A DNA stretch of 47,364 nt, from positions 1 through 47,364 of the forward strand of contig JBBSGT010000010.1 of NCBI GenBank assembly GCA_038253825.1. The letters run 5' to 3'. The DNA comes from JACDET01 sp038253825. GTDB taxonomy: Bacteria; Patescibacteriota; Microgenomatia; Levybacterales; UBA12049. Below are positions 38,193 through 46,448 of the stretch, piece after piece (the stretch's first letter is position 1; the number at the start of each line of letters is the position of its first letter). The notes beneath the pieces were generated by a model. The model was given only the letters and a program-made list of their open reading frames with translations. It did not search any database and was not told the origin of the DNA. The position numbers and the translations under genes were made by a program.

Positions 38193-39326
38193 ATGAATAT
38201 ACGAATCTATAAAACAGCAAAACTGCGAAGAAAAGCACTAGAAGATAGTTTGCATCTCAATCTTCCAAATACTGCTCATTTTTCTCTTGATGAGCAGGTT
38301 GTTGCCAAAAAACATTGTGAAAATATGATTGGTGTCACCCAGATTCCTATGGGGATTGCGGGGCCATTAATTGTAGAAGACAAAGAATACTATATCCCTC
38401 TCACAACAACCGAAGGAGCATTAGTTGCCTCAATCTCACGGGGTTGTAAAGCCGTTAGTTTATCCGGTGGAGTGAGTATTTGTGTCTCAAGAGAGGGACA
38501 AACACGAGGTCCCGTATTTTTTGTAGCATCCATAAAAAAGGGGAAAGAAGTATCTCAGTGGATTGAGGAAAACACATCCTTAATGGAAGAAACGGCTAAG
38601 AAGACATCCAGATATATTAGTATGCAGCAAGTGGTAGTAAAAAGTGTCGGACAATACGTTTTTGTACGGTTTGGTTTTGATACGAAAGATGCGATGGGTA
38701 TGAATATGGTCACGATTGCAACTGAGGAAATTGCAAATCTGATCGAAAAGGAAAATGGTGTGACCTGTCTTTCTGTAGCTGGCAACTATGATAGTGATAA
38801 AAAGGCTTCTTGGCTTAATTTCATCAATAACAGAGGGTTTCAGGTGGGTGCAGAAACAGTAATAAAAAAAGAGATTGTGCAAAAAGTATTGAAAACAACG
38901 CCGCAGCAACTTTTTGAAGTTTGGCTGGCCAAATGTATGATTGGTTCAGCAATGAGCGGATCAATGGGATTTAATGGTCATTATGCAAATGTCATAGCTG
39001 CACTATTTATTGCGACTGGTCAGGATCCTGCGCATGTCGTTGAAGGCAGTATGGGGGTTACTACGATGAAAGTATTAGCCAATGGGGATTTATATGTGTC
39101 TATTTATCTTCCTGCACTTATTGTTGGCACAGTAGGTGGAGGAACTGGTCTCTCCACGCAGAATGAAGCGTTACAAATTCTGGGTGCAGCTGGGGATGGG
39201 AAGGTTGAGAAGTTTGCCGGTATTATTGGTGGAGCTGTTTTGGCTGGAGAATTATCGTTATTAGCAAGTTTGGCAGAAGGTAGTCTTGTCACAGCACATC
39301 AAAGATTAGGAAGAGGAGAAAAATAA
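38193..39326 (+). CDS. hmgA: HMG-CoA reductase, class I-like, 377 aa
   Basis: Reduces HMG-CoA to mevalonate, usually the committed step. Catalytic residues are readable: Glu74 in T-T-T-E-G-A-L, the D-K-K lysines at 203-204, Asp278 in G-Q-D-P-A, and a C-terminal His369 (T-A-H-Q). The nucleotide-binding D-A-M-G-M-N-M is at about 166-172. The E-N-M-I-G start, P-M-G-I-A-G-P-L and D-K-K placement fit the class I (archaeal/eukaryal) type. First gene of the ten-gene operon; overlaps HMGS by one base (TAATG). Confidence 0.93.
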   Translation: MNIRIYKTAKLRRKALEDSLHLNLPNTAHFSLDEQVVAKKHCENMIGVTQIPMGIAGPLIVEDKEYYIPLTTTEGALVASISRGCKAVSLSGGVSICVSREGQTRGPVFFVASIKKGKEVSQWIEENTSLMEETAKKTSRYISMQQVVVKSVGQYVFVRFGFDTKDAMGMNMVTIATEEIANLIEKENGVTCLSVAGNYDSDKKASWLNFINNRGFQVGAETVIKKEIVQKVLKTTPQQLFEVWLAKCMIGSAMSGSMGFNGHYANVIAALFIATGQDPAHVVEGSMGVTTMKVLANGDLYVSIYLPALIVGTVGGGTGLSTQNEALQILGAAGDGKVEKFAGIIGGAVLAGELSLLASLAEGSLVTAHQRLGRGEK

Positions 39327-40363
39327 TGACTGGAATTATTTCGTATGGAACATATGTTCCACAGTATCGCATCAAAATTTCTGAGATTGCAGGTGCCTGG
39401 CAAAAAGATACTCAAGAAATTACTTCTGCATTACGGATTGTTGAAAAGTCTGTGCCAAATAATGATGAAGATGCAATTACTATGGGAATAGAAGCAGGAA
39501 TGGAGGCTCTCCGCGCCGGCAATATTGACCCAAAACAAATACAGAGCGTCTTCGTTGGTTCAGAAAGTCATCCCTATACTGTCAATCCGTCGTCATCAAC
39601 CATTGCAGAAATACTCGGTATCGGTCCTGATTATTTTGCCGCTGATCTCGAATTTGCTTGCAAAGCCGCTACAGCAGGGGTGGGCGTTACTTGTGGTCTG
39701 CTTGACAGTAATAAAATTGACTATGGATTGGTTATTGGGAGCGATACTGCGCAGGCAAAGCCTTCCGATGTTATCGAATTCACCGCCGCCAGTGCATCAG
39801 TAGCATTGCTCTTAGGAAAAAGTTCAGAAAAGACAATCGCCGACGTAAAAGAAATGTCTTCCTTTACATCAGATACACCAGATTTCTGGCGTAGAGATGG
39901 AAGTCGTTTTCCTTCCCACGCAGGGCGTTTTACAGGAGAACCGGCGTATTTCCATCATATTTTGCATGAGGCGAAAAAGCTTTTGTTGGAAAGTAAGCTG
40001 GCACCGACAGATTTTGCTTATTGTGTCTTTCATATGCCTAATGGAAAATTTCCGCAGGTTATTGCTAAAAAGTTAGGGTTTACTCAGGAGCAACTTAAGC
40101 CCTCTTTGACTGTTGAGTCGATTGGCAATCCGTATTCTGCGGCGGCATTATTGGGGTTATCCGCGGTGCTTGATATTGCCAAACCAAAGGAAAAAATATT
40201 TTTTGTCTCATATGGTTCAGGTGCTGGATCGGACGGTTTTATTTTCGAGACGACGAAGCAGATTACAAAATGGCAAAAATTGCATACTCCTTTTGCAAAG
40301 AAAGTAAAGAAGAAAGAGTATATTGGTTATGTAGAATATTTGAAAAAAATGAAGAACTTATGA
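39326..40363 (+). CDS. HMG-CoA synthase, archaeal type, 345 aa
   Basis: Condenses acetyl-CoA with acetoacetyl-CoA. The catalytic triad seen is Glu80 (V-G-S-E-S-H-P-Y), Cys112 (L-E-F-A-C-K-A-A-T-A-G) and His236 (F-H-M-P-N-G-K-F-P). It begins G-I-I-S-Y-G-T-Y-V-P-Q-Y-R, typical of the approx. 350-aa archaeal form and shorter than many 390-aa-plus bacterial forms. In archaea this type works in a complex with a thiolase and a DUF35 protein, and the next two genes here encode exactly those. Confidence 0.93.
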   Translation: MTGIISYGTYVPQYRIKISEIAGAWQKDTQEITSALRIVEKSVPNNDEDAITMGIEAGMEALRAGNIDPKQIQSVFVGSESHPYTVNPSSSTIAEILGIGPDYFAADLEFACKAATAGVGVTCGLLDSNKIDYGLVIGSDTAQAKPSDVIEFTAASASVALLLGKSSEKTIADVKEMSSFTSDTPDFWRRDGSRFPSHAGRFTGEPAYFHHILHEAKKLLLESKLAPTDFAYCVFHMPNGKFPQVIAKKLGFTQEQLKPSLTVESIGNPYSAAALLGLSAVLDIAKPKEKIFFVSYGSGAGSDGFIFETTKQITKWQKLHTPFAKKVKKKEYIGYVEYLKKMKNL

Positions 40364-41517
40364 AAACAAATATAGCTATTTTAGGAAGCGCAACAACAAA
40401 ATTTGGCGAGCATTGGAAATTGTCTTTACTCGATCTTGCACACCTTGCAGCGGATGAGGCACTGCAGGATGCTGAACTGACGACGGAAGATATTGATGCG
40501 GTATTCGTTAGTAACATGCTCTCAGGAAGATTGCAGCATCAAGATCATCTTGGAGCTGCGGTTGTCGCTGAATTAGGAATTAAAAAGCCTGGTCTCAAAG
40601 TGGAAGGTGCATGTGCCTCGGGAGGACTAGCAGTCCATACTGCAATTCAATCTTTACTTGCCGGAACATACGAAACAGTACTCGTGATTGGTGTAGAAAA
40701 AATGACTGATTTTGAGGCGTCAGAAATAAGCGCTGCCCTTATGGGAGCAGGCGCAGAAGAAGAACGAGCTGCCGGCCTAACCTTTCCAGGATTATATGCC
40801 TTGATGGCAAAAGCGCATATGCAGCAGTACGGAACAACGCGTGAGCATATGGCGAATGTGGCGGTCAAAAATCATTATCATGCCAGTCTGAATAAAAAAG
40901 CACAATTTCCTTATGAAGTTTCACTGGAAAAAGTTCTTGCAAGCGCAAAGCTTACCGATCCGTTGACGCTGCTTGATTCATCACCGATAACTGATGGTGC
41001 TGCTGCTCTTATTTTGAGAAAGGTGAAACAGAATAGTCCTAAATCAAATAAAAAAACTGTCTTTATCACAGCAAGTAGCGTCGCAATGGATACTCTGCGT
41101 TTGGCAGAAAGGGACAGTTTTGCTGAACTTGCCGCGACACAAGTTGCTGCAAAGAAAGCTTTTGCGCAAGCAGGTATTGAGCATGGGGATGTTGCTATTA
41201 TGGAAGTTCATGATTGTTTTACTATTGCTGAAATAATGGCGATGGAAGATTTAGGTTTTTGCAAAAAAGGAGAAGGTGGAGATTATATTTTGAGCGGTGA
41301 GACTAGATTGGGCGGAAAAAGGCCGGTGAATACTTCTGGAGGGCTAAAAGCATGCGGACATCCAGTTGGAGCTACCGGGGTCAAACAGATAGTTGAAATA
41401 CGGGATCAGTTATTGGGTAGAGGAGGAGAAAAACAAGTTAAAGGAGCCAAAGTAGGATTAACACAAAATGTAGGAGGAATAGGTGCGACAGTAGTCGTGC
41501 ATATTTTACAATTATGA
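40360..41517 (+). CDS. Acetyl-CoA acetyltransferase (thiolase), archaeal/SCP2-like, 385 aa
   Basis: Makes acetoacetyl-CoA from two acetyl-CoA. Nucleophile Cys85 is in G-A-C-A-S-G-G, with a catalytic His in E-V-H-D-C-F and C-G-H-P-V-G-A-T-G near 336-344. The sequence belongs to the non-decarboxylating SCP-x/archaeal-type thiolases rather than the usual bacterial AtoB. ATG 40360 is the right start: it makes an ATGA overlap with HMGS, while the frame-open codon at 40270 lies within HMGS. Confidence 0.92.
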   Translation: MKTNIAILGSATTKFGEHWKLSLLDLAHLAADEALQDAELTTEDIDAVFVSNMLSGRLQHQDHLGAAVVAELGIKKPGLKVEGACASGGLAVHTAIQSLLAGTYETVLVIGVEKMTDFEASEISAALMGAGAEEERAAGLTFPGLYALMAKAHMQQYGTTREHMANVAVKNHYHASLNKKAQFPYEVSLEKVLASAKLTDPLTLLDSSPITDGAAALILRKVKQNSPKSNKKTVFITASSVAMDTLRLAERDSFAELAATQVAAKKAFAQAGIEHGDVAIMEVHDCFTIAEIMAMEDLGFCKKGEGGDYILSGETRLGGKRPVNTSGGLKACGHPVGATGVKQIVEIRDQLLGRGGEKQVKGAKVGLTQNVGGIGATVVVHILQL

Positions 41518-41813
41518 ATAATGTCGTATCAGCGTGGAGAAAAACGAAAACATTACCAGCAGAGCTTGGGAAAAAAGGACGTATGTTGGTATGGACAAGG
41601 CTTTTTATAGCGCCCAAAGGATATGAACGGGACGTTCCGTATGTGGTTGCGATTGTTGATTTTGGAGAAGGTGACCGTCAAACCCTGCAAGTTGTTGATT
41701 GTGATTTTGACAAACTTCACATAGGCCAAGAAGTAATAACGACCATCAGAAGAATAGGAACCGTAGATGCCGCGGATATTATTAACTATGGAGTAAAAGT
41801 AAAACCGCTATGA
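41514..41813 (+). CDS. DUF35-like OB-fold protein without zinc ribbon, 99 aa
   Basis: Corresponds to the small OB-fold protein that bridges thiolase and HMG-CoA synthase in archaea. Strands K-K-G-R-M-L-V-W-T-R-L-F-I-A-P, P-Y-V-V-A-I-V-D-F-G-E-G and I-G-Q-E-V-I-T-T-I-R fit the OB domain. The usual N-terminal rubredoxin-like zinc ribbon with two C-x-x-C pairs is absent: only one Cys occurs in the protein. ATGA overlaps on both sides (4 nt) show strict coupling with the thiolase and mevalonate kinase genes. Confidence 0.82.
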   Translation: MNNVVSAWRKTKTLPAELGKKGRMLVWTRLFIAPKGYERDVPYVVAIVDFGEGDRQTLQVVDCDFDKLHIGQEVITTIRRIGTVDAADIINYGVKVKPL

Positions 41814-42871
41814 TTACTGTTTCTACACCGGGCAAGATTCATCTTTTGGGTGAACATGTCGTAGTTTATGGCAACCCAGCGCTCCTTACAGCTATTGATA
41901 GGCGATGTGTCGTACAACTGATTCCAAGAAAAAATGATACTATTGAAATTATTGCCGAAAATATCCAGAGAAGAATAATGTTGTCATCTGAAGAAATTCA
42001 TGAGCAAACAAAAAATGCTCGCAAAAAATGGATGCAGTATCAAGCAAGTAACGATAGTATTCTGCTTGCATCGATTACTCAAGACGCTCTCTCGTATGCT
42101 ATTCTCGCTATTGGTGAGACACTCCGTTATTACAAAATAAAAGCCGCAGCAGGTTTCACTTTGAAAATACATTCTGAAATTCCAATTGGTGCAGGGCTCG
42201 GTTCATCTGCAGCGTTAGCAGTTAGTATCGCTGCGGCAATTACTATGTTCTTGCGCGAGGAGTTTTCTAAGGAGGTCATTAATGAAATTGCTTTTCGTAT
42301 CGAACAAATGCAACATGGAATGCCGTCCGGTGGGGATAATACTGCAGCATGTTTTGGTGGTGTCGTATGGTTTCAAAAAGGCTCAAGTGATTCAGTACAT
42401 TTTCAGGAAAGTATACCCAGTGTTTCAGTTAAACTTGCAAAGAGTGTTATCCTGATTGACTCAGGAAAACCTGAAGAATCAACTGGTGAAATGGTAAGTT
42501 TTGTGAGAAAACTAAAAAAAGAAAACCCACAGCTTGTTATAAAAATTCTCAAAGAACAAGAAGTTCTTGCGAATGATTTTTTGTCAGCGATGCAACAGAA
42601 TGAAGCTACAAATATGAGAGTTCTTATTAAGAAAGCAGAAAAAAATCTTGAAAGACTCGGGGTCGTTTCTTCAAAAGCAATGAGTATAATCCGGGCTATT
42701 GAAAAAGCAGGTGGAGTAGCAAAAATTAGTGGAGCTGGCGGAAGAACCGATGGGTCCGGCATTATAGTAGCCATGCATACTGATCCTTCAATTTTAGAAA
42801 GGTTGGCACAAAAAAGAATGATGCCAAGTTATAACGTTAAGCTTGGTGGGGAAGGGGTAATAATACAATGA
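41810..42871 (+). CDS. mvk: Mevalonate kinase, 353 aa
   Basis: Phosphorylates mevalonate. It is a GHMP kinase: T-P-G-K-I-H-L-L-G-E-H-V-V-V-Y-G near 5-20, the ATP loop P-I-G-A-G-L-G-S-S-A-A-L near 124-135, S-G-G-D-N-T near 172-177 with the likely catalytic Asp, and K-I-S-G-A-G-G near the C-terminus. This G-E-H-V-V-V-Y-G start is the mevalonate kinase type. ATGA overlaps both neighbours. Confidence 0.9.
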   Translation: MITVSTPGKIHLLGEHVVVYGNPALLTAIDRRCVVQLIPRKNDTIEIIAENIQRRIMLSSEEIHEQTKNARKKWMQYQASNDSILLASITQDALSYAILAIGETLRYYKIKAAAGFTLKIHSEIPIGAGLGSSAALAVSIAAAITMFLREEFSKEVINEIAFRIEQMQHGMPSGGDNTAACFGGVVWFQKGSSDSVHFQESIPSVSVKLAKSVILIDSGKPEESTGEMVSFVRKLKKENPQLVIKILKEQEVLANDFLSAMQQNEATNMRVLIKKAEKNLERLGVVSSKAMSIIRAIEKAGGVAKISGAGGRTDGSGIIVAMHTDPSILERLAQKRMMPSYNVKLGGEGVIIQ

Positions 42872-43836
42872 ATACTGTGACTGTCTCTGCGCCGGGCAAA
42901 CTCCTTTTATTGGGAGATCATGCGGTAGTTTATAATCGTCCCTGTTTAGTAACAGCAGTAGGACAACGTATGCAGGCAACAGTTAGTCTCGTCGATGAAC
43001 ATACTTTATCATTGGAAGCACCTGAGGTTGGTATTTATGGATACAGAAAAGCTTTAAAAGACTTGGGGGGAGATACCATTCCTAAAAATGTTCAGTTTAT
43101 TGAAAATGTAGTGCACAATTTTAACAAGAGATACCCGTTATCAAAAGGCGTTATAATAAGAACGAAATCTGATTTTTCTTCTACATTTGGTTTTGGTTCT
43201 TCATCGGCTGTTACTGTTTGTGTTCTCAAAGCAATTTCGCAACTATGCGGGCAAAGGCTTGATAACAAGTCGCTTTTTAAACTTGCGTATCAAACAATTC
43301 TTGACGTGCAAGGTGTTGGATCAGGATTTGATATTGCTGCTGCTATTTACGGAGGCATACTTTATTTTGTCGGCGGAGGTGAGAAAATTGAGCAGTTGTC
43401 TGTGAAAAAAATCTCACTCATTGTCGGCTATAGCGGTGTCAAAGCAGACACACCATCATTAGTCAGGTCTGTTGCCGCACAAATGAAAACCGCTCCTGCT
43501 CTCTACCAGCAACTTTTTGATAGCAGTACCTACTGTGTCGAGGAAGGGAGAAAGAGTATAGTGGATAGAGATTTTGAATCCTTTGGTCGAATGATGAATT
43601 ATAATGAAGGACTACTAGCATCCATGGGTGTAGAAACAGGAATGCTATCGGCGATGATATATGTTGCCAGAGATGCGGGAGCTTATGGAGCGAAATTATC
43701 GGGAGCAGGAGGAGGAGATTGTATGATTGCAGTCGCGCCACCTGAAAAAGTGTCAGACGTTAAAGCAGCAATCACCAAAGTAGGAGGTCAGATTATCGAA
43801 GTTACAACAAATGTACAAGGTGTTTTATTAGTATAA
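42868..43836 (+). CDS. Phosphomevalonate kinase (GHMP family), 322 aa
   Basis: Second GHMP kinase of the operon. S-A-P-G-K-L-L-L-L-G-D-H-A-V-V-Y is at 7-22, the ATP loop T-F-G-F-G-S-S-S-A-V-T near 110-120, G-V-G-S-G-F-D-I-A-A-A-I-Y-G-G near 150-164 and L-S-G-A-G-G-G-D near 277-284. The S-G-F-D-I-A-A-A-I-Y-G string resembles phosphomevalonate kinases, and a separate mevalonate kinase precedes it, so it is assigned to the second phosphorylation. The G-D-H variant of the first motif and its mevalonate-kinase-like N-terminus leave some doubt. Confidence 0.8.
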   Translation: MNTVTVSAPGKLLLLGDHAVVYNRPCLVTAVGQRMQATVSLVDEHTLSLEAPEVGIYGYRKALKDLGGDTIPKNVQFIENVVHNFNKRYPLSKGVIIRTKSDFSSTFGFGSSSAVTVCVLKAISQLCGQRLDNKSLFKLAYQTILDVQGVGSGFDIAAAIYGGILYFVGGGEKIEQLSVKKISLIVGYSGVKADTPSLVRSVAAQMKTAPALYQQLFDSSTYCVEEGRKSIVDRDFESFGRMMNYNEGLLASMGVETGMLSAMIYVARDAGAYGAKLSGAGGGDCMIAVAPPEKVSDVKAAITKVGGQIIEVTTNVQGVLLV

Positions 43837-43855
43837 TCACAAAATAAGTAAAATT

Positions 43856-44833
43856 ATGAAAGCAACAGCCATAGCACCATCAAATATCGCGTTTATTAAA
43901 TATTGGGGCAAAAAGGATGAAGTTTTGCGGCTTCCAGCTAATGGCAGTATCTCAATGAATCTTTCAAATCTTCTGACAACTACAACTATCGAGTTTAGCC
44001 ACGATTTCAAGCAAGACCGTATTGCTTACAACGGAAAAGATGAAACAAATACCGCTAGTCGTGTCATAAAACAGCTTGATAGAATCCGCAAACTGGCAAA
44101 GATCACTTCTAAAGCAAAAGTCGTGACTGAAAATAATTTTCCGGCAGGAACAGGTCTTTCATCAAGCGCATCAGGATATGCGGCCCTTATTGTCGCAGCG
44201 GTCGGTGCGACGGGTTTAAAACTCACTGAAAAAGAACTTTCTATGCTTGCTCGGCAAGGTTCGGGATCTGCATGTCGGTCGATTCCTGATGGGTTTGTTG
44301 AGTGGAAAGACGGCGATTCAAGTGAAACCTCGTATGCAGTCTCTCTGCATGAGCCAAGTTACTGGGATATTGTCGACGTTGTAGGCGTTGTCAGTACATC
44401 TCCCAAAGATGTTTCTTCAAGTGAAGGACAAAAAATTGCAGCTTCAAGCCCTTTTTTTGCAGCCAGACTGAAAAACATTGATGCGAAGATTAAACGCATG
44501 AGAATAATCCTCAAAGAAAGGGATTTCCAAAAATTTGGAGAACTGGTAGAAGATGAGGCGCTCGAATTACATGCAATTTATATCACGTCCCATCCATCAC
44601 TTATTTATTTACTTCCTGGTTCGCTTAAAGTGATGCATGCCGTGAAACGCTGGAGAGCAGAAGGCATACAGGTATATTTTACTGTTAACACAGGCCAAGA
44701 TATTCATTTAATTTGTCAAAAAAAAGATGCTAAAAAGGTAGCGGCTTTAGCAGAAGAAATTCCTGAAGTACAAAAAACAATTATTAACGAACCAGCAAAA
44801 GGCGCACATCTCATTGATAAACATTTATTTTAA
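43856..44833 (+). CDS. mvaD: Diphosphomevalonate decarboxylase-family protein, 325 aa
   Basis: Normally makes isopentenyl diphosphate from diphosphomevalonate. Family motifs: I-A-F-I-K-Y-W-G-K-K-D near 11-21, L-R-L-P-A-N-G-S-I-S-M near 24-34, S-S-S-A-S-G-Y-A-A-L near 102-111 and R-Q-G-S-G-S-A-C-R-S-I near 133-143. Where the family has F-T-x-D-A-G-P-N, with the catalytic Asp, this protein reads F-T-V-N278-T-G-Q-D. The Asp-to-Asn change could mean altered or weak activity or a shifted role of D282. Reported archaeal relatives act on other mevalonate phosphates. Location between PMK and idi still argues for IPP synthesis. Confidence 0.88.
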   Translation: MKATAIAPSNIAFIKYWGKKDEVLRLPANGSISMNLSNLLTTTTIEFSHDFKQDRIAYNGKDETNTASRVIKQLDRIRKLAKITSKAKVVTENNFPAGTGLSSSASGYAALIVAAVGATGLKLTEKELSMLARQGSGSACRSIPDGFVEWKDGDSSETSYAVSLHEPSYWDIVDVVGVVSTSPKDVSSSEGQKIAASSPFFAARLKNIDAKIKRMRIILKERDFQKFGELVEDEALELHAIYITSHPSLIYLLPGSLKVMHAVKRWRAEGIQVYFTVNTGQDIHLICQKKDAKKVAALAEEIPEVQKTIINEPAKGAHLIDKHLF

Positions 44834-44835
44834 TT

Positions 44836-45378
44836 ATGGATAATGAATATGTTATTTTAGTCACAGAAGATAATAAACCGATTGGCACTATGCCTAAGTT
44901 GGAAGTACATAATTCAGATACTCCATTACATCGGGCATTTTCATGTTATGTCTTCAATCAAAAGGGAAAGTTCCTTCTGACACAACGGGCAAAAAGTAAA
45001 AAGGTTTTTCCAGGTATTTGGACCAACAGTTGCTGTGGACATCCAGGACCGGGTGAATCGACAGAAGATGCTATAAAAAGACGATTGCAATTTGAATTGG
45101 GATTAGTTCCAGAGACAATAAAAATGGTTCTTCCAGATTTTCGGTATCGTGCAGAAATGGATGGCATTGTCGAAAATGAAATTTGTCCTGTCTATTTCAC
45201 CGTAATATCTTCAGAACCAAAACCCAACACTGAAGAGGTTGAAAATTATCGATGGATTGATTGGAATGTCTTCACAAAAGAATTACAAAAGAGTCCTAAA
45301 GTATATTCATATTGGTGTCAAAAGCAAGTCGAACAGCTAGGGAAATTGACTGAATTTCATAAGAGCTATTTGATATGA
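44836..45378 (+). CDS. idi: Isopentenyl-diphosphate isomerase, type 1, 180 aa
   Basis: Interconverts IPP and DMAPP. The Nudix-fold protein has W-T-N-S-C-C-G-H-P near 62-70 with the catalytic Cys and metal-binding His, and E-N-E-I-C-P-V-Y-F near 114-122 with the second catalytic Glu. L-L-T-Q-R-A-K-S-K-K-V-F-P-G-I-W precedes. Normal type 1 length and zinc/Mg motifs, so not the flavin type 2. Spacing of 2 nt from mvaD and a 4-nt overlap with the next gene. Confidence 0.95.
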   Translation: MDNEYVILVTEDNKPIGTMPKLEVHNSDTPLHRAFSCYVFNQKGKFLLTQRAKSKKVFPGIWTNSCCGHPGPGESTEDAIKRRLQFELGLVPETIKMVLPDFRYRAEMDGIVENEICPVYFTVISSEPKPNTEEVENYRWIDWNVFTKELQKSPKVYSYWCQKQVEQLGKLTEFHKSYLI

Positions 45379-46448
45379 AGAACGAAACTTTTAAAAATTA
45401 TCATAAAAACAATGCGATTAAAATTAGTGAGGAAATAGATACCTATTTTTCTCTTTGGATCAAAAATAATATTCAGCTTGCTCCTCGTTTAGAACCGTTA
45501 CTTACTACATTGAGAGAAGCGGTAAAAGGAGGAAAAAGAATACGAGGAACCTTGGTAAGCTTAGGCTATTCTCTTGTTTTAGAAAAACAATTGACCTTAA
45601 AAGAAGAAAAAGCAATTATTCAAGTTGCAGTTGCATATGAAATTTTTCAGACTGCGATACTTGCTCATGATGACATCATAGATAAAAGTGAGCTGAGGCG
45701 AGGAATACGCACCCTCTATCAACAATTAGGGGGAAATCACTATGGAATTTCTCAAACTATATCACTAGGAGATCTTGGATTCTTTATAGCTTATAAGTTT
45801 ATAGCAGAAGCTCAATTTGAAGAACATCTGAAAATAAAAGCATTAGCATTTTTTAGTGATAGTCTGACCAAAACTGTTTTAGGTCAAATGCTTGACGTCG
45901 AATTTTCTAATAAAAAAATTGAACACTCAGAAGATATATTGCAAGAAATAATACAAGTTCATAAATTAAAAACAGCATACTATACATTTGTTGCACCGCT
46001 TTCTCTTGGTTCGATTCTTGCAGGTGCAGATGAAAAGTATTTGGAATCTTTAAAACGGTTTGGAGAAAATGTGGGTATTTTATTTCAACTGCAAGACGAC
46101 ATGAAGGATATTTTCGGCGAATTTAAAAATGCCAAAAAAGATATCGGTGGAGATATCAAGGAAGGAAAAATAACATTGCTCTACGCCAAAGCGATGCAGA
46201 ATGCAAATCCTACACAACGCCTTGTTTTAAGCAAATATTATGGTAAAGCGCTTGGCGATAAAGAAGCACTTTCAGAAATACAAACTGTTTTTATCGAGAC
46301 TGGTGCACACGTCTATGTTCAGTCAATGATAGAGAAATTTGAGAATGAAGCAAGAAAGATTATCCCTCAAATTGTGAAAGAAAAAAGTAAGCAACGAATG
46401 CTTAAAGAAATCGTTGATTATGTTGCTGGAAAGGAGATATATGGATAA
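45375..46448 (+). CDS. Polyprenyl (FPP/GGPP-type) diphosphate synthase, 357 aa
   Basis: Chain-elongating trans-prenyltransferase. The first Asp-rich motif is A-H-D-D-I-I-D-K-S-E-L-R-R-G near 97-110, the second Q-L-Q-D-D-M-K-D near 236-243, both with metal-binding aspartates. K-G-G-K-R-I-R-G near 51-58 binds IPP. The chain length cannot be told from sequence alone; with UppS next door, farnesyl diphosphate (the UppS primer) is the most economic product. Overlaps uppS by 8 nt. Confidence 0.92.
   Translation: MKNETFKNYHKNNAIKISEEIDTYFSLWIKNNIQLAPRLEPLLTTLREAVKGGKRIRGTLVSLGYSLVLEKQLTLKEEKAIIQVAVAYEIFQTAILAHDDIIDKSELRRGIRTLYQQLGGNHYGISQTISLGDLGFFIAYKFIAEAQFEEHLKIKALAFFSDSLTKTVLGQMLDVEFSNKKIEHSEDILQEIIQVHKLKTAYYTFVAPLSLGSILAGADEKYLESLKRFGENVGILFQLQDDMKDIFGEFKNAKKDIGGDIKEGKITLLYAKAMQNANPTQRLVLSKYYGKALGDKEALSEIQTVFIETGAHVYVQSMIEKFENEARKIIPQIVKEKSKQRMLKEIVDYVAGKEIYG

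Noticed and set aside
38134..38238. 35-residue N-terminal extension of the sigma factor
   Set aside because: It is hydrophobic, unlike sigma factors, overlaps the mevalonate gene start, and the promoter at 38140-38168 lies within it.
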